Numbered from the stretch's first letter, positions 36,951 through 45,917 are shown. The stretch: 64,000 nt of DNA from Janthinobacterium sp. PC23-8 (GCF_002250505.1 NZ_NJGY01000003.1:692660-756659), one strand, 5' to 3'. Translations and numbers: made by a program. The notes: generated by a model from the letters alone, not told the origin.

Positions 36951-37483
36951 AGATTGTAGGTTTAAAAAGTCAAAATGGCTGCGCGCGGCCCATGCGCGAC
37001 ACATCTTGCCGATCAAAAAACAGGCAAGGGCAAGCGGAGGAAACGCAGGTGCAAGTGGCGCTGTATGCTGGATAAAAGGGGTGGGACTGGCCGGCGGCTG
37101 TGTAGACAGGCGGGCAGCGGCATGATATCACGATAAGCACATTTTGTTTCCACGTGGAATGATAAAGGTCAATGAATGCAATAAGTGTTGATTAATATTG
37201 GCGCGCTTGCCAGATCCTGTCGCGGGTGAAAACCGGCCTTGCCGCAGGCGACATGCACTTGCGAATGTTTCAGTTTGTAATGAATCCGACATTGTCTTTA
37301 ACGCGCGCTTAAGCTTCCGGGAAGAAACTGATATTCCATCGGAGACTGGCTCTGTGTATCCTGTAGAATTACAGCCAGACCAGTCGTGACATCCCCCTGT
37401 TTTACAGTCGTAGTGGCTGGCGCAAGCGATCAACGATCCGGGGCGCCGCCAGTAAATGATTTAACCAATTTTCGGAGAAGCCG
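36951..37483. other. Divergent intergenic region between a chemoreceptor gene and prc
   Basis: In this 533-bp gap I see no gene. It contains a 12-bp palindrome TTCCACGTGGAA at 37148-37159, about 325 bp upstream of prc, which could be a regulator site. The 37120-37200 part is AT-rich. Confidence 0.5.
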
Positions 37484-39751
37484 ATGAAGAAGCAATTAAT
37501 CCTGGTCACCCTGGCGCTTGCGCTGTCAGCCCACGCTGGCGCAGCCCAGACCGACAAGAGCGCCGCTCCTCCGCCCGTCATGAAGCCATTGGCCCAGCAA
37601 ACGCAAGCCGCCCTTTGGGCCTCGCGCGTGCTGTCGCGCTATCACTACAAGGCAACCCCGCTCGACGATGCGATGTCGGAAAAAACCTTCGACCGCTACT
37701 TCAAGTCGCTCGACGCCGAGAAGCTGTTTTTCGTGCAGGCCGATATCGACCGCTTCGCGCCCTTGCGCACCAGGCTCGACGATGCCATCAGCGGCGAAGA
37801 CCTCACGGCGCCGTTCGCCATCTACAATCTGTACCAGCAGCGCTTCGACGAGCGCATGGCCTATGCGCGCGAACTGCTGAAGACCAAATTCGATTTCACG
37901 ACTGATGAAAGCTATCAGCTCGACCGTGAAAAGGCCACCTGGCCTAAAAGTGACGACGAAGTGCGCGACCTGTGGCGCAAGCGCGTCAAGAACGACTGGC
38001 TGCGCCTTAAACTGGCCGGCAAGGAAGACAAGGCCATCCGCGAGACGCTCGACAAGCGCTATGAAAGCTACACCACGCGCGCGCGCAAGCTCAACAATGA
38101 AGACGTGTTCCAGATCTTCATGAACGCCTACGCCATGTCGATCGAGCCGCATACCAATTACCTGGGCCCGCGCGCCTCGGAAAACTTCGATATCGCCATG
38201 CGCTTGTCTTTGGAGGGTATCGGCGCCGTGCTGCAGACGCGCGACGAATATACGGTGGTGCGCGAAGTGGTGCCGGGCAGCCCGGCCGGCCTGTCGGGCA
38301 AGCTGAAAGTGGGCGACCGCATCGTTGGCGTGGGGCAGGGCGAAAGCGGCCCCATCACCGAAGTGCTGGGCATGCGCATCGACGACGTGGTGCAGCTGAT
38401 CCGCGGCACCAAGGATTCCGTGGTGCGCCTGGACATCCTGCCGGCCGACGCCGGCCCGGACGCCAAGCACAGCATCGTGCCGCTGGTGCGCAAGAAAATC
38501 AGCATGGAAGAGCAGGCGGCGAAGAAATCGATCATTGAAGTGCGCGATAACGGCGTCAAGCGTCGCATCGGCGTGATTGCCTTGCCGACCTTCTACCAGG
38601 ACTTCGAAGCGCGCCGGCGCGGCGACAAGGACTATAAAAGCGCCACGCGTGACGTGACCCGCCTGCTTGGCGAACTGAAGAAGGAAAAGGTCGACAATGT
38701 GCTGATCGACTTGCGCAATAACGGCGGCGGTTCGCTGATCGAAGCGGTGGAACTGACGGGCCTGTTCATCGACAAGGGACCGGTGGTCATGCAGCGCAGC
38801 GCCGAAGGCAAGGTCGATATCGAAAGCGACACCAACGCCGGCCTGGCCTGGGATGGCCCGATGGGCGTGCTGATCAACCGTGGCTCGGCTTCTGCCTCGG
38901 AAATCTTTGCCGCCGCCATCCAGGACTACGGCCGTGGCCTGGTGGTCGGGGAAGGCAGCTTCGGCAAGGGAACCGTACAGACCCTGATCAACCTCGACCG
39001 TTTTGGCGGCAGCGAGAAGGCCCGCTTGGGTGAACTGAAGATGACGGTGGCGCAATTCTTCCGCATCAACGGCGGCACCACGCAGTTGCGCGGCGTCACG
39101 CCCGACATCAAGTTGCCGGCCATGTCGGACACCGACAACTTCGGTGAATCGAGCTATGACAACGCCTTGCCGTGGGTCTCGATCAAACCGGCGCCCTACA
39201 CGCCGACCGGCGACCTGAAGGAAATCGTGCCCTTGCTGGACAAAAAGCATGAAGCGCGCGTGGCCAAGGACAAGGACTTCCAATACTTGCAAGATGACAT
39301 CGCCCTGGTCGTCAAGCAGCGCAAGGAAAACCAGCTGTCGCTCAATGAAACCGTGCGCCGCAAGGAGCGCGACGCCCAGGAAGCGCGCGCCAAGGCCCGT
39401 GAAAAACGCCTGATCGCGCAGATTTCGAATCCGGCCGACGACCTGGTGGTGATCCAGGATCCGAAAGATATCCTGAAAGGCGCGAAAGCCAACGCCAAGA
39501 CGGCCAGGCAGATTGCCGCAGTCAAGGGCGCCTTGCGTACCGACGACGGCTTGCAGGGCGACGAGCGCGCGCTGAGCGCCGAGCTTGATGCGGAATCGGC
39601 CGCCAAGAGCGCGAAAGACGTGCTGCTGAACGAAACCGTGCGCATCCTGGCCGACGAAGTAGCGCTGATCAAGGGCGATACGCGGATGGCGGCCAAGGTG
39701 TTGCCGTATGGCGCCGATACCAAGGCGACGCCGGTGGCGGCGGCGAAGTAA
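37484..39751 (+). CDS. prc: Carboxy-terminal processing protease Prc/Tsp (S41 family)
   Basis: This periplasmic protease trims or degrades proteins with non-polar C-termini. The 755-aa precursor has a signal peptide (cleavage after ...SAHAGAA) and the long N-terminal helical domain of the Tsp type. A PDZ domain (~245-330: GSPAGLSGKLKVGDRIVGV) follows, then a protease core with Ser470 (GSASASEIFAAA) and Lys495 (GEGSFGKGTVQ), spaced 25 residues as in the E. coli enzyme. The C-terminal DUF3340-like region is Lys/Arg/Ala-rich. GGAG precedes the ATG. The first sRNA-like repeat follows ~60 bp after the stop. Confidence 0.95.
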   Translation: MKKQLILVTLALALSAHAGAAQTDKSAAPPPVMKPLAQQTQAALWASRVLSRYHYKATPLDDAMSEKTFDRYFKSLDAEKLFFVQADIDRFAPLRTRLDDAISGEDLTAPFAIYNLYQQRFDERMAYARELLKTKFDFTTDESYQLDREKATWPKSDDEVRDLWRKRVKNDWLRLKLAGKEDKAIRETLDKRYESYTTRARKLNNEDVFQIFMNAYAMSIEPHTNYLGPRASENFDIAMRLSLEGIGAVLQTRDEYTVVREVVPGSPAGLSGKLKVGDRIVGVGQGESGPITEVLGMRIDDVVQLIRGTKDSVVRLDILPADAGPDAKHSIVPLVRKKISMEEQAAKKSIIEVRDNGVKRRIGVIALPTFYQDFEARRRGDKDYKSATRDVTRLLGELKKEKVDNVLIDLRNNGGGSLIEAVELTGLFIDKGPVVMQRSAEGKVDIESDTNAGLAWDGPMGVLINRGSASASEIFAAAIQDYGRGLVVGEGSFGKGTVQTLINLDRFGGSEKARLGELKMTVAQFFRINGGTTQLRGVTPDIKLPAMSDTDNFGESSYDNALPWVSIKPAPYTPTGDLKEIVPLLDKKHEARVAKDKDFQYLQDDIALVVKQRKENQLSLNETVRRKERDAQEARAKAREKRLIAQISNPADDLVVIQDPKDILKGAKANAKTARQIAAVKGALRTDDGLQGDERALSAELDAESAAKSAKDVLLNETVRILADEVALIKGDTRMAAKVLPYGADTKATPVAAAK

Positions 39752-39811
39752 GGCCGTACAACATCCGGCCCCGGCTTTGTCGCCGGGCCGGGACTGACAG
39801 TTATTTGGTTT

Positions 39812-39850
39812 GCGTATTTCTATCATTCCAACAATCAATTGGAATAATAT
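39812..39850 (+). promoter_or_regulatory. Promoter-like region of sRNA copy 1
   Basis: GCGTATTTCT, CTATCA and a -10-like TAATAT (39845-39850) align with the upstream regions of the three other copies. The spacing of the -35-like box differs by 2-3 nt from the others. Confidence 0.5.
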
Positions 39851-39856
39851 GCCGCG

Positions 39857-39935
39857 ATGCAGCATACTTCACTTGTCTCCTCTATTCTCCTCCAAGAAAA
39901 TAGATTCAGCCCGCTCCCGCAGCGGGCTTTTTTTT
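39857..39935 (+). ncRNA. Predicted small RNA, copy 1 of a four-member family
   Basis: The start is placed ~7 nt after the -10 box and the end at the T-tract. It carries the conserved TGTCTCCTCTA motif, complementary to Shine-Dalgarno sequences. A hairpin follows with stem CTATTCTC / GAAAATAG (39882-39903) and loop CTCCAA. The terminator hairpin completes it. The stem differs in sequence from the other copies but keeps pairing, including one mismatch at a similar place. It lies between prc and the convergent lysR gene. Being only a repeated 3'-end terminator of prc is the alternative. Confidence 0.65.
39909..39935 (+). terminator. Rho-independent terminator of sRNA copy 1
   Basis: GCCCGCT / AGCGGGC is a 7-bp stem with a five-base loop followed by eight T. 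Confidence 0.9.
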
Positions 39936-39953
39936 GTCCCTTCTGCCGGGACC

Positions 39954-40877
39954 CTAGCGCATCTCGGGCTGCTGCAGATCGTCGTTTTGCGCCAGCAGCG
40001 CCGTCAGCCAGGCGGCAAACGCCCGCACCTTCGGCACCGCCAGGCGTCCTTGCGGCGCCAGCAGCGAGATCGGCATCGGTGTCGGCGGGCAGTCTTCCAG
40101 TATCGGCAGCAAGGCGCCGCTGGCCAGGTGTGCACGCGCCTGGTAGACGGCCAGCTGCGCCAGTCCCATCCCCTGCAGCGCGCACGCCAGGTTCGCTTCG
40201 GCATCGTTGACCGACACCATGCCCGTCATGGCGACCCGCGCCACTTGCCCTTTTTGCACGAAATCCCAGTCGAAGGCGCGGCCCGTGCGGCCTGAAAAAT
40301 GCAGCACGCCACGGTGGCGGGCCAGGTCGGCCAGCGTCTGCGGCCTGCCGTGGCGTTCGAGGTAAGCGGGCGCGGCGCAGGTAATAAAACGCATGTTGCC
40401 GATGCGCTTGCCGATAAAGGCGGAATCTTGCAGTTGCCCCACGCGCAGCGCGCAGTCGATGCCTTCCTCGGTCAGGTCGACCAGCCGGTCCGTCAGGCTC
40501 AGGTGCAGCTGCACGGCCGGGCAGGCGTCATGGAATTGCCCGATATACGGCATGACCAGGGTGCGCCCGACGGTGCCGGGCAGGTTGACGCGCAGCATGC
40601 CCCTGGGCTTGTTGGCGTCGGGGCCGCGAAACGCCAGTTCGGCCGCGTCGACGGCGCCCAGGATGGCCAGGCAGTGGCCGAAATACTCCGCGCCATCAGG
40701 CGTGAGCGACAGCCGGCGCGTGGTTCGTTGCAGCAACTGCGTGCCCAGGTAGGCTTCCAGCTTTTGCAGGGTGGCCGTCAACGCAGCGCGCGGCAGGTTG
40801 AGCGTTTCGGCCGCCTTGGAAAAGCTGTTTGCTTCGACGATGCGCACAAAGGTCTGCATGGCCTTGATTTTGTCCAT
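39954..40877 (-). CDS. LysR family transcriptional regulator
   Basis: The 307-aa protein has the LysR N-terminal helix-turn-helix (residues 1-60: MDKIKAMQTFVRIVEANSFSKAAETLNLPRAALTATLQKLE, then RTTRRLSLTPDG) and a periplasmic-binding-like effector domain. It is divergent from an MFS transporter gene with 124 bp between the starts, so it probably controls that transporter (inference from the common LysR arrangement). The inducer is unknown. Confidence 0.92.
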   Translation of the reverse strand: MDKIKAMQTFVRIVEANSFSKAAETLNLPRAALTATLQKLEAYLGTQLLQRTTRRLSLTPDGAEYFGHCLAILGAVDAAELAFRGPDANKPRGMLRVNLPGTVGRTLVMPYIGQFHDACPAVQLHLSLTDRLVDLTEEGIDCALRVGQLQDSAFIGKRIGNMRFITCAAPAYLERHGRPQTLADLARHRGVLHFSGRTGRAFDWDFVQKGQVARVAMTGMVSVNDAEANLACALQGMGLAQLAVYQARAHLASGALLPILEDCPPTPMPISLLAPQGRLAVPKVRAFAAWLTALLAQNDDLQQPEMR

Positions 40878-41001
40878 GAGCGGGCAGGGCTCCTCGATTG
40901 TTCATTTTATGTGAAAGGTGTGGAGTGATTATGCACTAATTATCTTTGCCAATAAAATCCCTACAATGGCCTTACTTTATCTTTTCAACCGAGGAAATAA
41001 C

Positions 41002-42231
41002 ATGAACAAGGCCTCCCGAAATCCCGCCATGGCCAGCGACCTGCCCGATATCTCGTCCGGCATGGTGCTGCTGCTGGCGATCGCCTCCGGCTTGATCGTC
41101 GCCAATCTGTATTATGCCCAGACCCTCGTCGGTCCCATCAGCGCCTCGACCGGCTTGTCACCCAAGGCGGCCGGCCTGATCGTTACGCTGACCCAAATCG
41201 GCTACACCCTGGGCCTGCTGTTCGTGGTGCCGCTGGCCGACTTGCTGGAAAACCGCCGCCTGATCATCACCGGCCTGGTCGTGACGGCGGCCGCGCTGGT
41301 GGTCGCCGCCCTCGGCACGAGCCCCGTCGTGCTCCTGGCCGCCGCGCTGGCAATCGGTCTCGGTTCCGTGGCGGCGCAGGTGCTCGTGCCGTTTGCCGCC
41401 CATCTGTCGAAAGAAGCGACGCGCGGCCAGGCCGTGGGCAAGGTGGTCAGTGGCTTGTTGCTGGGCATTATGCTGGCCCGTCCGATCGCCTCGCTGGTGG
41501 CGGACCATGCCAGCTGGCATGTGGTGTTTGGCGGTGCGTCGGTGCTGATGGTGGCGCTGGCGCTGGTCTTGCGCCGCGCCTTGCCGGTGCGCCAGCCGGT
41601 GTCGAACATGCGCTATTCTGCCCTGATGGCCTCGCTGTGGCACTTGCTGCTGGGCACGCCCGTGCTGCGCCGCCGCGCCGCCTATCATGCCGGCCTGTTT
41701 GGCGCTTTCAGCCTGTTCTGGACCGTCACGCCGCTGGTGCTGGCCAGCCCTGCCTTCGGCCTGTCGCAGACCGGCATCGCCATCTTTGCCCTGGTCGGCA
41801 TGGCCGGCGCCGTGGCTTCGCCGATCGCCGGCCGCCTGGCCGATGCCGGCCACACCTTGCCGGCGACGGCCGTTGCATTGATCCTGGGCATGATGGCGTT
41901 TGCCTTGCCAATGGTGGCGCCGCAGTCGCAACATCTGGCGCTGGGCTTGCTGGTGATCGCTTCCATCGTGCTCGACATGGGCGTCGCCGCCAACCTGGTG
42001 CTGGGCCAGCGCGCCATCTTCAGCCTGGCGCCGGAAGTGCGGGGCCGCTTGAACGGCCTGTATTTCGCGCTGTTCTTCGCCGGTGGCGCAGCCGGTTCGG
42101 CCGTCGGCGCCTGGGTCTATGCCAGCTACGGATGGCAGGCAACGTTATTGACGGGCATGGCGTTTCCTGCGCTGGCGCTGCTGGTGTGGCTGGGTGAATT
42201 CATGACGGGCCTGTCACGCCGCACCGCCTGA
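41002..42231 (+). CDS. MFS transporter, probable drug/metabolite efflux
   Basis: The 409-aa protein has twelve predictable hydrophobic helices and MFS features: VANLYYAQTLVGPISASTGLS in helix 1, PLADLLENRRLIITGL as the loop 2-3 motif, and ASPIAGRLADAG between helices 8 and 9. It resembles the efflux-type subfamily of AraJ/YnfM-like transporters; the substrate is unknown. The ATG at 41002 has GAGGAAA upstream; the open frame extends upstream into the promoter region and is not coding there. It is divergent from lysR. Confidence 0.88.
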   Translation: MNKASRNPAMASDLPDISSGMVLLLAIASGLIVANLYYAQTLVGPISASTGLSPKAAGLIVTLTQIGYTLGLLFVVPLADLLENRRLIITGLVVTAAALVVAALGTSPVVLLAAALAIGLGSVAAQVLVPFAAHLSKEATRGQAVGKVVSGLLLGIMLARPIASLVADHASWHVVFGGASVLMVALALVLRRALPVRQPVSNMRYSALMASLWHLLLGTPVLRRRAAYHAGLFGAFSLFWTVTPLVLASPAFGLSQTGIAIFALVGMAGAVASPIAGRLADAGHTLPATAVALILGMMAFALPMVAPQSQHLALGLLVIASIVLDMGVAANLVLGQRAIFSLAPEVRGRLNGLYFALFFAGGAAGSAVGAWVYASYGWQATLLTGMAFPALALLVWLGEFMTGLSRRTA

Positions 42232-42263
42232 AAAAAGCGAGCGTTCGCCCGATTATCATGAAA

Positions 42264-42302
42264 ACGTATTTCTGTTATCATCAATGACAATTGGTTTTTT
42301 AT
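42264..42302 (+). promoter_or_regulatory. Promoter-like region of sRNA copy 2
   Basis: CGTATTTCTG, then TTATCA (42275-42280), 16 bp, TTTTAT (42297-42302). It aligns with copies 3 and 4 at the same spacing. Confidence 0.55.
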
Positions 42303-42308
42303 GCCGCG

Positions 42309-42386
42309 ATGCAGCATCATTCACCTGTCTCCTCTAACTCCTCAACGGAATTAGATTCAGCCCGCTCCCGCAGCGGGCTTTTTTTT
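42309..42386 (+). ncRNA. Predicted small RNA, copy 2 of a four-member family
   Basis: It contains the conserved TGTCTCCTCTA motif, the internal hairpin CTAACTCC / GGAATTAG (42334-42354, loop TCAAC, one C-A mismatch) and the shared terminator. Compared with copies 1, 3 and 4 the stem shows paired substitutions. It lies in the gap between the MFS gene and the convergent pentapeptide gene. Transcript start is inferred from the -10-like box. Confidence 0.68.
42360..42386 (+). terminator. Rho-independent terminator of sRNA copy 2
   Basis: The 7-bp stem GCCCGCT / AGCGGGC is followed by eight T. Confidence 0.9.
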
Positions 42387-42400
42387 ACGCCGATTTTTGT

Positions 42401-43084
42401 TTATATGACAGAAATGCCCAGTTCTCGCACGAAATTGGCTGCTTGCGCATGGGTAATCACCGCGCCCTTGAACAGCGCCGCTTCCGTCAGCTTGAAGCCG
42501 TCGATCTCGGCGCCGCGCAGGTCGGCGCCCTGGAATTTCGCCAGTTTCAATACCGCATTGCGCAAGCTGCCGCCTTCGAAGACGGCCTCGCGGAAATCGC
42601 AGCCGGCCAGATACGCTTCGGACAGGTCGAGCTGTTTCAAGGTCGCTTTCCTGAACGAAAAGCCGCGCAGGTCGGCGCCGATCAGCAGGCACTCTTCAAA
42701 CGTGATGCCCAGGTGCGCAGCTTCCTCGAAGGAGGCGCCGGTCAGCTTGCAGCCGTGGTAGCTGGCCGAGGCCAGCCTGGCGCGCCGCCAGATGGTGTTG
42801 TTCAGGTCGCAGGCTTCAAAACTGGCATCGACCGCGTCAACCGACTCGAAATCGGCGCCGCCGGCGCGGCAGCGGCGAAAGGTGGCGCGCGCCAGCTTGC
42901 AGGCAAACAGATTGGCACCCGTAAATGTGCAGCGTTCGAAGGTGCAGCCTTGCAGGTCGAGCCGGGACAGGTCGGCCTCGTCAAAAGCGCAGCCGTCAAA
43001 GGTGCGTGGCGATTGCGCCAGCAGTTGCTCGAATTCGGCGCGCTCGAGCGTGATGCCCGAAATGGTGGAGTCGTGTGTTGCCAT
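42401..43084 (-). CDS. Pentapeptide-repeat protein (Qnr-sized)
   Basis: The 227-aa protein is almost entirely pentapeptide repeats (FDEADLSRLDLQGCTFERCTF and onward), ending with a short non-repeat tail (THAQAANFVRELGISVI). Length and Cys/Phe-rich repeat style resemble the Qnr/McbG class of DNA-mimic proteins that protect gyrase. I cannot show that function from sequence, and many such proteins have unrelated roles. The ATG at 43084 has AAGGA nine bases upstream; upstream in-frame ATGs lead into non-repeat sequence. Confidence 0.8.
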   Translation of the reverse strand: MATHDSTISGITLERAEFEQLLAQSPRTFDGCAFDEADLSRLDLQGCTFERCTFTGANLFACKLARATFRRCRAGGADFESVDAVDASFEACDLNNTIWRRARLASASYHGCKLTGASFEEAAHLGITFEECLLIGADLRGFSFRKATLKQLDLSEAYLAGCDFREAVFEGGSLRNAVLKLAKFQGADLRGAEIDGFKLTEAALFKGAVITHAQAANFVRELGISVI

Positions 43085-43269
43085 CCGTAGATATCCTTGT
43101 AAAGCGGGGGAGGGATGGCGCGGCGGGAAGCAGGCACGAACCATAACGCCGCCCCGACTGGTGAAACAGCCAAGATCAGCGCCGTGGGTCCGCGTGGGCG
43201 GGAGCATGTTCTTGGACAATTGCCGGACTACCAACCGGCGCGCTCATTTTCGACTAGGCAACCATTGTA

Positions 43270-43282
43270 GCGTTTCAAACGC
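43270..43282. promoter_or_regulatory. Short palindrome upstream of the aminotransferase gene
   Basis: GCGTTT and AAACGC flank one C, in the divergent gap between the pentapeptide and aminotransferase genes. It is a possible regulator site; nothing else supports it. Confidence 0.3.
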
Positions 43283-43383
43283 GCTCTTGCCAGCCTGAAC
43301 CGGGCCGGGTTAGTATGGTCGCAGGCGCAGCCATTGCGCCAACGTCGCTCGGACGGATCCGGGCGCTTACGTACAGAGATATC

Positions 43384-44607
43384 ATGACCGACAGCCAAAC
43401 TCCGCGCAGCTTTTCGCGCATCAATCGCCTTCCGCCCTACGTTTTCAATATCACCGCCGAGCTCAAGATGGCCGCGCGCCGCCGCGGCGAGGATATTATC
43501 GATATGTCGATGGGCAATCCCGACGGCGCAACACCCAGCCATATCGTCGATAAACTCATCGAGACGGTAAAGCGTCCCGACACGCACGGCTATTCCGCTT
43601 CCAAGGGCATTCCGCGCCTGCGCCGCGCCATTTCCCATTGGTACAAGAAGCGCTACGACGTCGAGATCGACCCCGACAGCGAAGCGATCGTCACCATCGG
43701 CTCGAAGGAAGGCCTGGCGCACCTGATGCTTGCGACGCTGGACCGTGGCGACACGGTGCTGGTGCCCAATCCCAGCTACCCGATCCATATCTGGGGCGCG
43801 GTGATTGCCGGCGCCGATATCCGCTCGGTGCGCATGGGGCCGGGCGTGGATTTTTTTGCCGAGCTCGAACGCGCGATCCGCGAAAGCTATCCCAAGCCCA
43901 AGATGATGGTGCTGGGCTTTCCATCCAACCCCACCGCGCAGTGCGTGGAGCTGGAGTTTTTCGAACGCGTGGTGGCGCTGGCCAGGCAGCACGATATCCT
44001 GGTGGTGCACGACCTGGCGTATGCCGATATTACTTTTGACGGCTGGAAAGCGCCGTCCATCATGCAGGTGCCGGGCGCGCGCGACGTGGCTGTCGAATTC
44101 TTTACCATGTCGAAAAGCTACAATATGGCGGGCTGGCGCATCGGTTTCATGGTCGGCAATGCCGAGCTGGTCGCGGCCCTGGCGCGTATCAAGAGCTATC
44201 ACGACTATGGCAGTTTCACGCCGGTGCAGGTAGCGGCGATTGCCGCGCTGGAAGCTGACCAAAGCTGCGTGACAGAAATCTGCGCGCAATATCAGCGCCG
44301 CCGCGACGTTCTTGTGAAAGGATTGCACGAAGCGGGCTGGATGGTGGAAAAACCGAAGGCCTCGATGTACATCTGGGCGCATATCCCCGCAGCGTATCGG
44401 CACCTGGGTTCGCTGGAGTTCGCCAAGCTGCTGCTGGAAAAAGCCAGGGTTTGCGTGTCGCCCGGCATCGGTTTTGGCGAATACGGCGATGAATATGTGC
44501 GCTTCGCGCTGATCGAAAACGAGGCGCGCGTGCGCCAGGCCCTGCGCGGCATCAAGAACATGCTGCGCGCACCGGCACCGGCACTGGAAGGGGAAGTGGG
44601 AAAATAA
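43384..44607 (+). CDS. alaC: Alanine transaminase AlaC-like PLP aminotransferase
   Basis: This 407-aa class I/II aminotransferase matches AlaC in length and sequence style ([31 protein letters not shown]). Lys244 in [13 protein letters not shown] is the PLP-binding lysine; YPIHIWGA and FPSNPTAQ are conserved cofactor-site segments. AlaC makes alanine from pyruvate and glutamate. In many betaproteobacteria the gene precedes homoserine dehydrogenase (hom); here it does not. The ATG at 44384-minus-1000, that is 43384, starts the conserved N-terminus; its ribosome binding site is weak. Confidence 0.85.
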   Translation: MTDSQTPRSFSRINRLPPYVFNITAELKMAARRRGEDIIDMSMGNPDGATPSHIVDKLIETVKRPDTHGYSASKGIPRLRRAISHWYKKRYDVEIDPDSEAIVTIGSKEGLAHLMLATLDRGDTVLVPNPSYPIHIWGAVIAGADIRSVRMGPGVDFFAELERAIRESYPKPKMMVLGFPSNPTAQCVELEFFERVVALARQHDILVVHDLAYADITFDGWKAPSIMQVPGARDVAVEFFTMSKSYNMAGWRIGFMVGNAELVAALARIKSYHDYGSFTPVQVAAIAALEADQSCVTEICAQYQRRRDVLVKGLHEAGWMVEKPKASMYIWAHIPAAYRHLGSLEFAKLLLEKARVCVSPGIGFGEYGDEYVRFALIENEARVRQALRGIKNMLRAPAPALEGEVGK

Positions 44608-44646
44608 TGCCGTCTGGAATCATTGATTGCCACTGTTATCACGGAG

Positions 44647-44685
44647 GCGTATTTCTCATATCATCAATATAAAGTGGTTTTATAG
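44647..44685 (+). promoter_or_regulatory. Promoter-like region of sRNA copy 3
   Basis: GCGTATTTCT, then ATATCA (44658-44663), 16 bp, TTATAG (44680-44685). Spacing is identical to copies 2 and 4. Confidence 0.5.
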
Positions 44686-44691
44686 CTTGCG

Positions 44692-44770
44692 ATCCGGCAT
44701 TATGCTTCTGTCTCCTCTACTTCCTCACAGGAATTAGATTCAGCCCGCTCCCGTAGCGGGCTTTTTTTTT
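44692..44770 (+). ncRNA. Predicted small RNA, copy 3 of a four-member family
   Basis: The 5' part is the most diverged of the four. The TGTCTCCTCTA motif, the hairpin CTACTTCCT / AGGAATTAG (44717-44737, loop CAC, one mismatch) and the terminator are conserved. It lies between alaC and the hydrolase gene, both on the + strand, so it could also terminate alaC transcription. Confidence 0.65.
44743..44770 (+). terminator. Rho-independent terminator of sRNA copy 3
   Basis: The 7-bp stem GCCCGCT / AGCGGGC is followed by nine T. Confidence 0.9.
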
Positions 44771-44960
44771 GCTGCCACGTCCCGTTGTCAGCTGCCGCCA
44801 ACACCATCGCCATGCTGCCAGATCATAGGGCCAGGCCACGCCCCTGCAAGAAGATCAGGTGGCCGCCAAAGCGGTAATAAACGCCATTGTTGAGTGCTAG
44901 TATTTTGATACGCCTGCAGATGCCGGCATCCTGTCACTACTCTCAATATCGGGAATCATC

Positions 44961-45761
44961 ATGAACTTATTCATCAAGCCCTTGTCCTTGGCCGCCGTCG
45001 TCGGCACCTTGTTCGCCAGCGTCGTGCCTGCCAGCCCAGCCTCGGCCGCCGCCGTCAAGCCCACCATCGTCCTGGTCCATGGCGCTTTTGCCGATTCGTC
45101 GAGCTGGGACGGCGTTACCGCCATCCTGGAAAAAGACGGCTATACCGTCATCGGCGCGGCCAATCACCTGCGCAGCGTCAACAGTGACGCCGATTCGGTG
45201 GCCCGTGTCGTCAAAAGCGTGCCCGGCGCCGTCGTGCTGGTGGGCCACTCCTACGGCGGTTCCGTGATCAGCGCCGCGGCCGAGGCAGGCGGCAACGTCA
45301 AAGCGCTGGTCTACGTGGCGGCCTTTGCTCCCGACGCGGGCGAGACGGCGGCCGGCTTGTCCGGCAAGTATCCGGGCGGTACCCTGGGCGCAGCCCTGGC
45401 CAAGCCGGTAGCGCTGGCCGACGGCAGCAATGATCTGTATATCGACCAGGCCAAATTCCACGACCAGTTCGCCGCCGACCTGCCGCTGGCCAAGGCGCGC
45501 CTGATGGCGGCCGGCCAGCGGCCGATCACGGATGCGGCGCTGAACGAAGCGTCGCCTGCGCCAGCCTGGAAGGCCATCCCGTCATGGTTTATATACGGCA
45601 AGGCTGACAAGAATATTCCCGCAGAAGCGCAGGCCTTCATGGCCAAGCGCGCCAGTGCGAAGAAAACCGTCGTCATCGACGGCGCCTCGCACGTGGTAAT
45701 GACCTCGCATCCGGCGGAAGTGGCCAAGCTGATCGAGGAAGCGGCCGGCAGCGTCAAGTGA
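44961..45761 (+). CDS. Secreted alpha/beta hydrolase
   Basis: The 266-aa protein has a signal peptide (cleavage likely after ...PASPASAAA) and an alpha/beta-hydrolase core. It has the VLVHGAFADSSSW oxyanion segment, nucleophile elbow G-H-S97-Y-G-G and a late HVVM histidine, with an acid in YGKADKNIP. It resembles esterase-like proteins annotated as alpha/beta fold hydrolases; the substrate is unknown. GGGAA precedes the ATG. It stands alone between two copies of the sRNA-like repeat. Confidence 0.87.
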   Translation: MNLFIKPLSLAAVVGTLFASVVPASPASAAAVKPTIVLVHGAFADSSSWDGVTAILEKDGYTVIGAANHLRSVNSDADSVARVVKSVPGAVVLVGHSYGGSVISAAAEAGGNVKALVYVAAFAPDAGETAAGLSGKYPGGTLGAALAKPVALADGSNDLYIDQAKFHDQFAADLPLAKARLMAAGQRPITDAALNEASPAPAWKAIPSWFIYGKADKNIPAEAQAFMAKRASAKKTVVIDGASHVVMTSHPAEVAKLIEEAAGSVK

Positions 45762-45793
45762 TCGACAGGGGCAGGACGCCGAGATATTGATGA

Positions 45794-45833
45794 GGCTTAT
45801 TTTGCTTATCACAACACTTGATTGGCGTTATAT
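45794..45833 (+). promoter_or_regulatory. Promoter-like region of sRNA copy 4
   Basis: TTATCA (45806-45811), 16 bp, TTATAT (45828-45833). It is the best match to sigma-70 boxes among the four copies. Confidence 0.55.
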
Positions 45834-45839
45834 GCCGCA

Positions 45840-45917
45840 ATGCATCAAGATGCACTTGTCTCCTCTACTTCCTCACAGGAATTAGATTCAGCCCGCTCCC
45901 GTAGCGGGCTTTTTTTT
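45840..45917 (+). ncRNA. Predicted small RNA, copy 4 of a four-member family
   Basis: It opens with its own hairpin (TGCAT CAAG ATGCA, 45841-45854). The conserved TGTCTCCTCTA motif follows, then the hairpin CTACTTCCT / AGGAATTAG (45865-45885) and the terminator. It lies between the hydrolase gene and a convergent AT-rich gene. Confidence 0.68.
45891..45917 (+). terminator. Rho-independent terminator of sRNA copy 4
   Basis: The 7-bp stem GCCCGCT / AGCGGGC is followed by eight T. Confidence 0.9.

Noticed and set aside
37148..37159. TTCCACGTGGAA as a possible parS centromere site
   Set aside because: parS is TGTTTCACGTGAAACA-like; here the arms differ and the core is two bases longer. Kept only as a generic palindrome.
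43327..43343. Short inverted repeat GGCGCA/TGCGCC upstream of alaC
   Set aside because: Six-bp GC-rich repeats of this kind are expected by chance at this base composition.
45821..45835. Sigma-54 type promoter reading of the sRNA upstream regions
   Set aside because: GG and GC elements are not spaced by 10 bp and the spacing is not kept between copies; sigma-70-like boxes align better.
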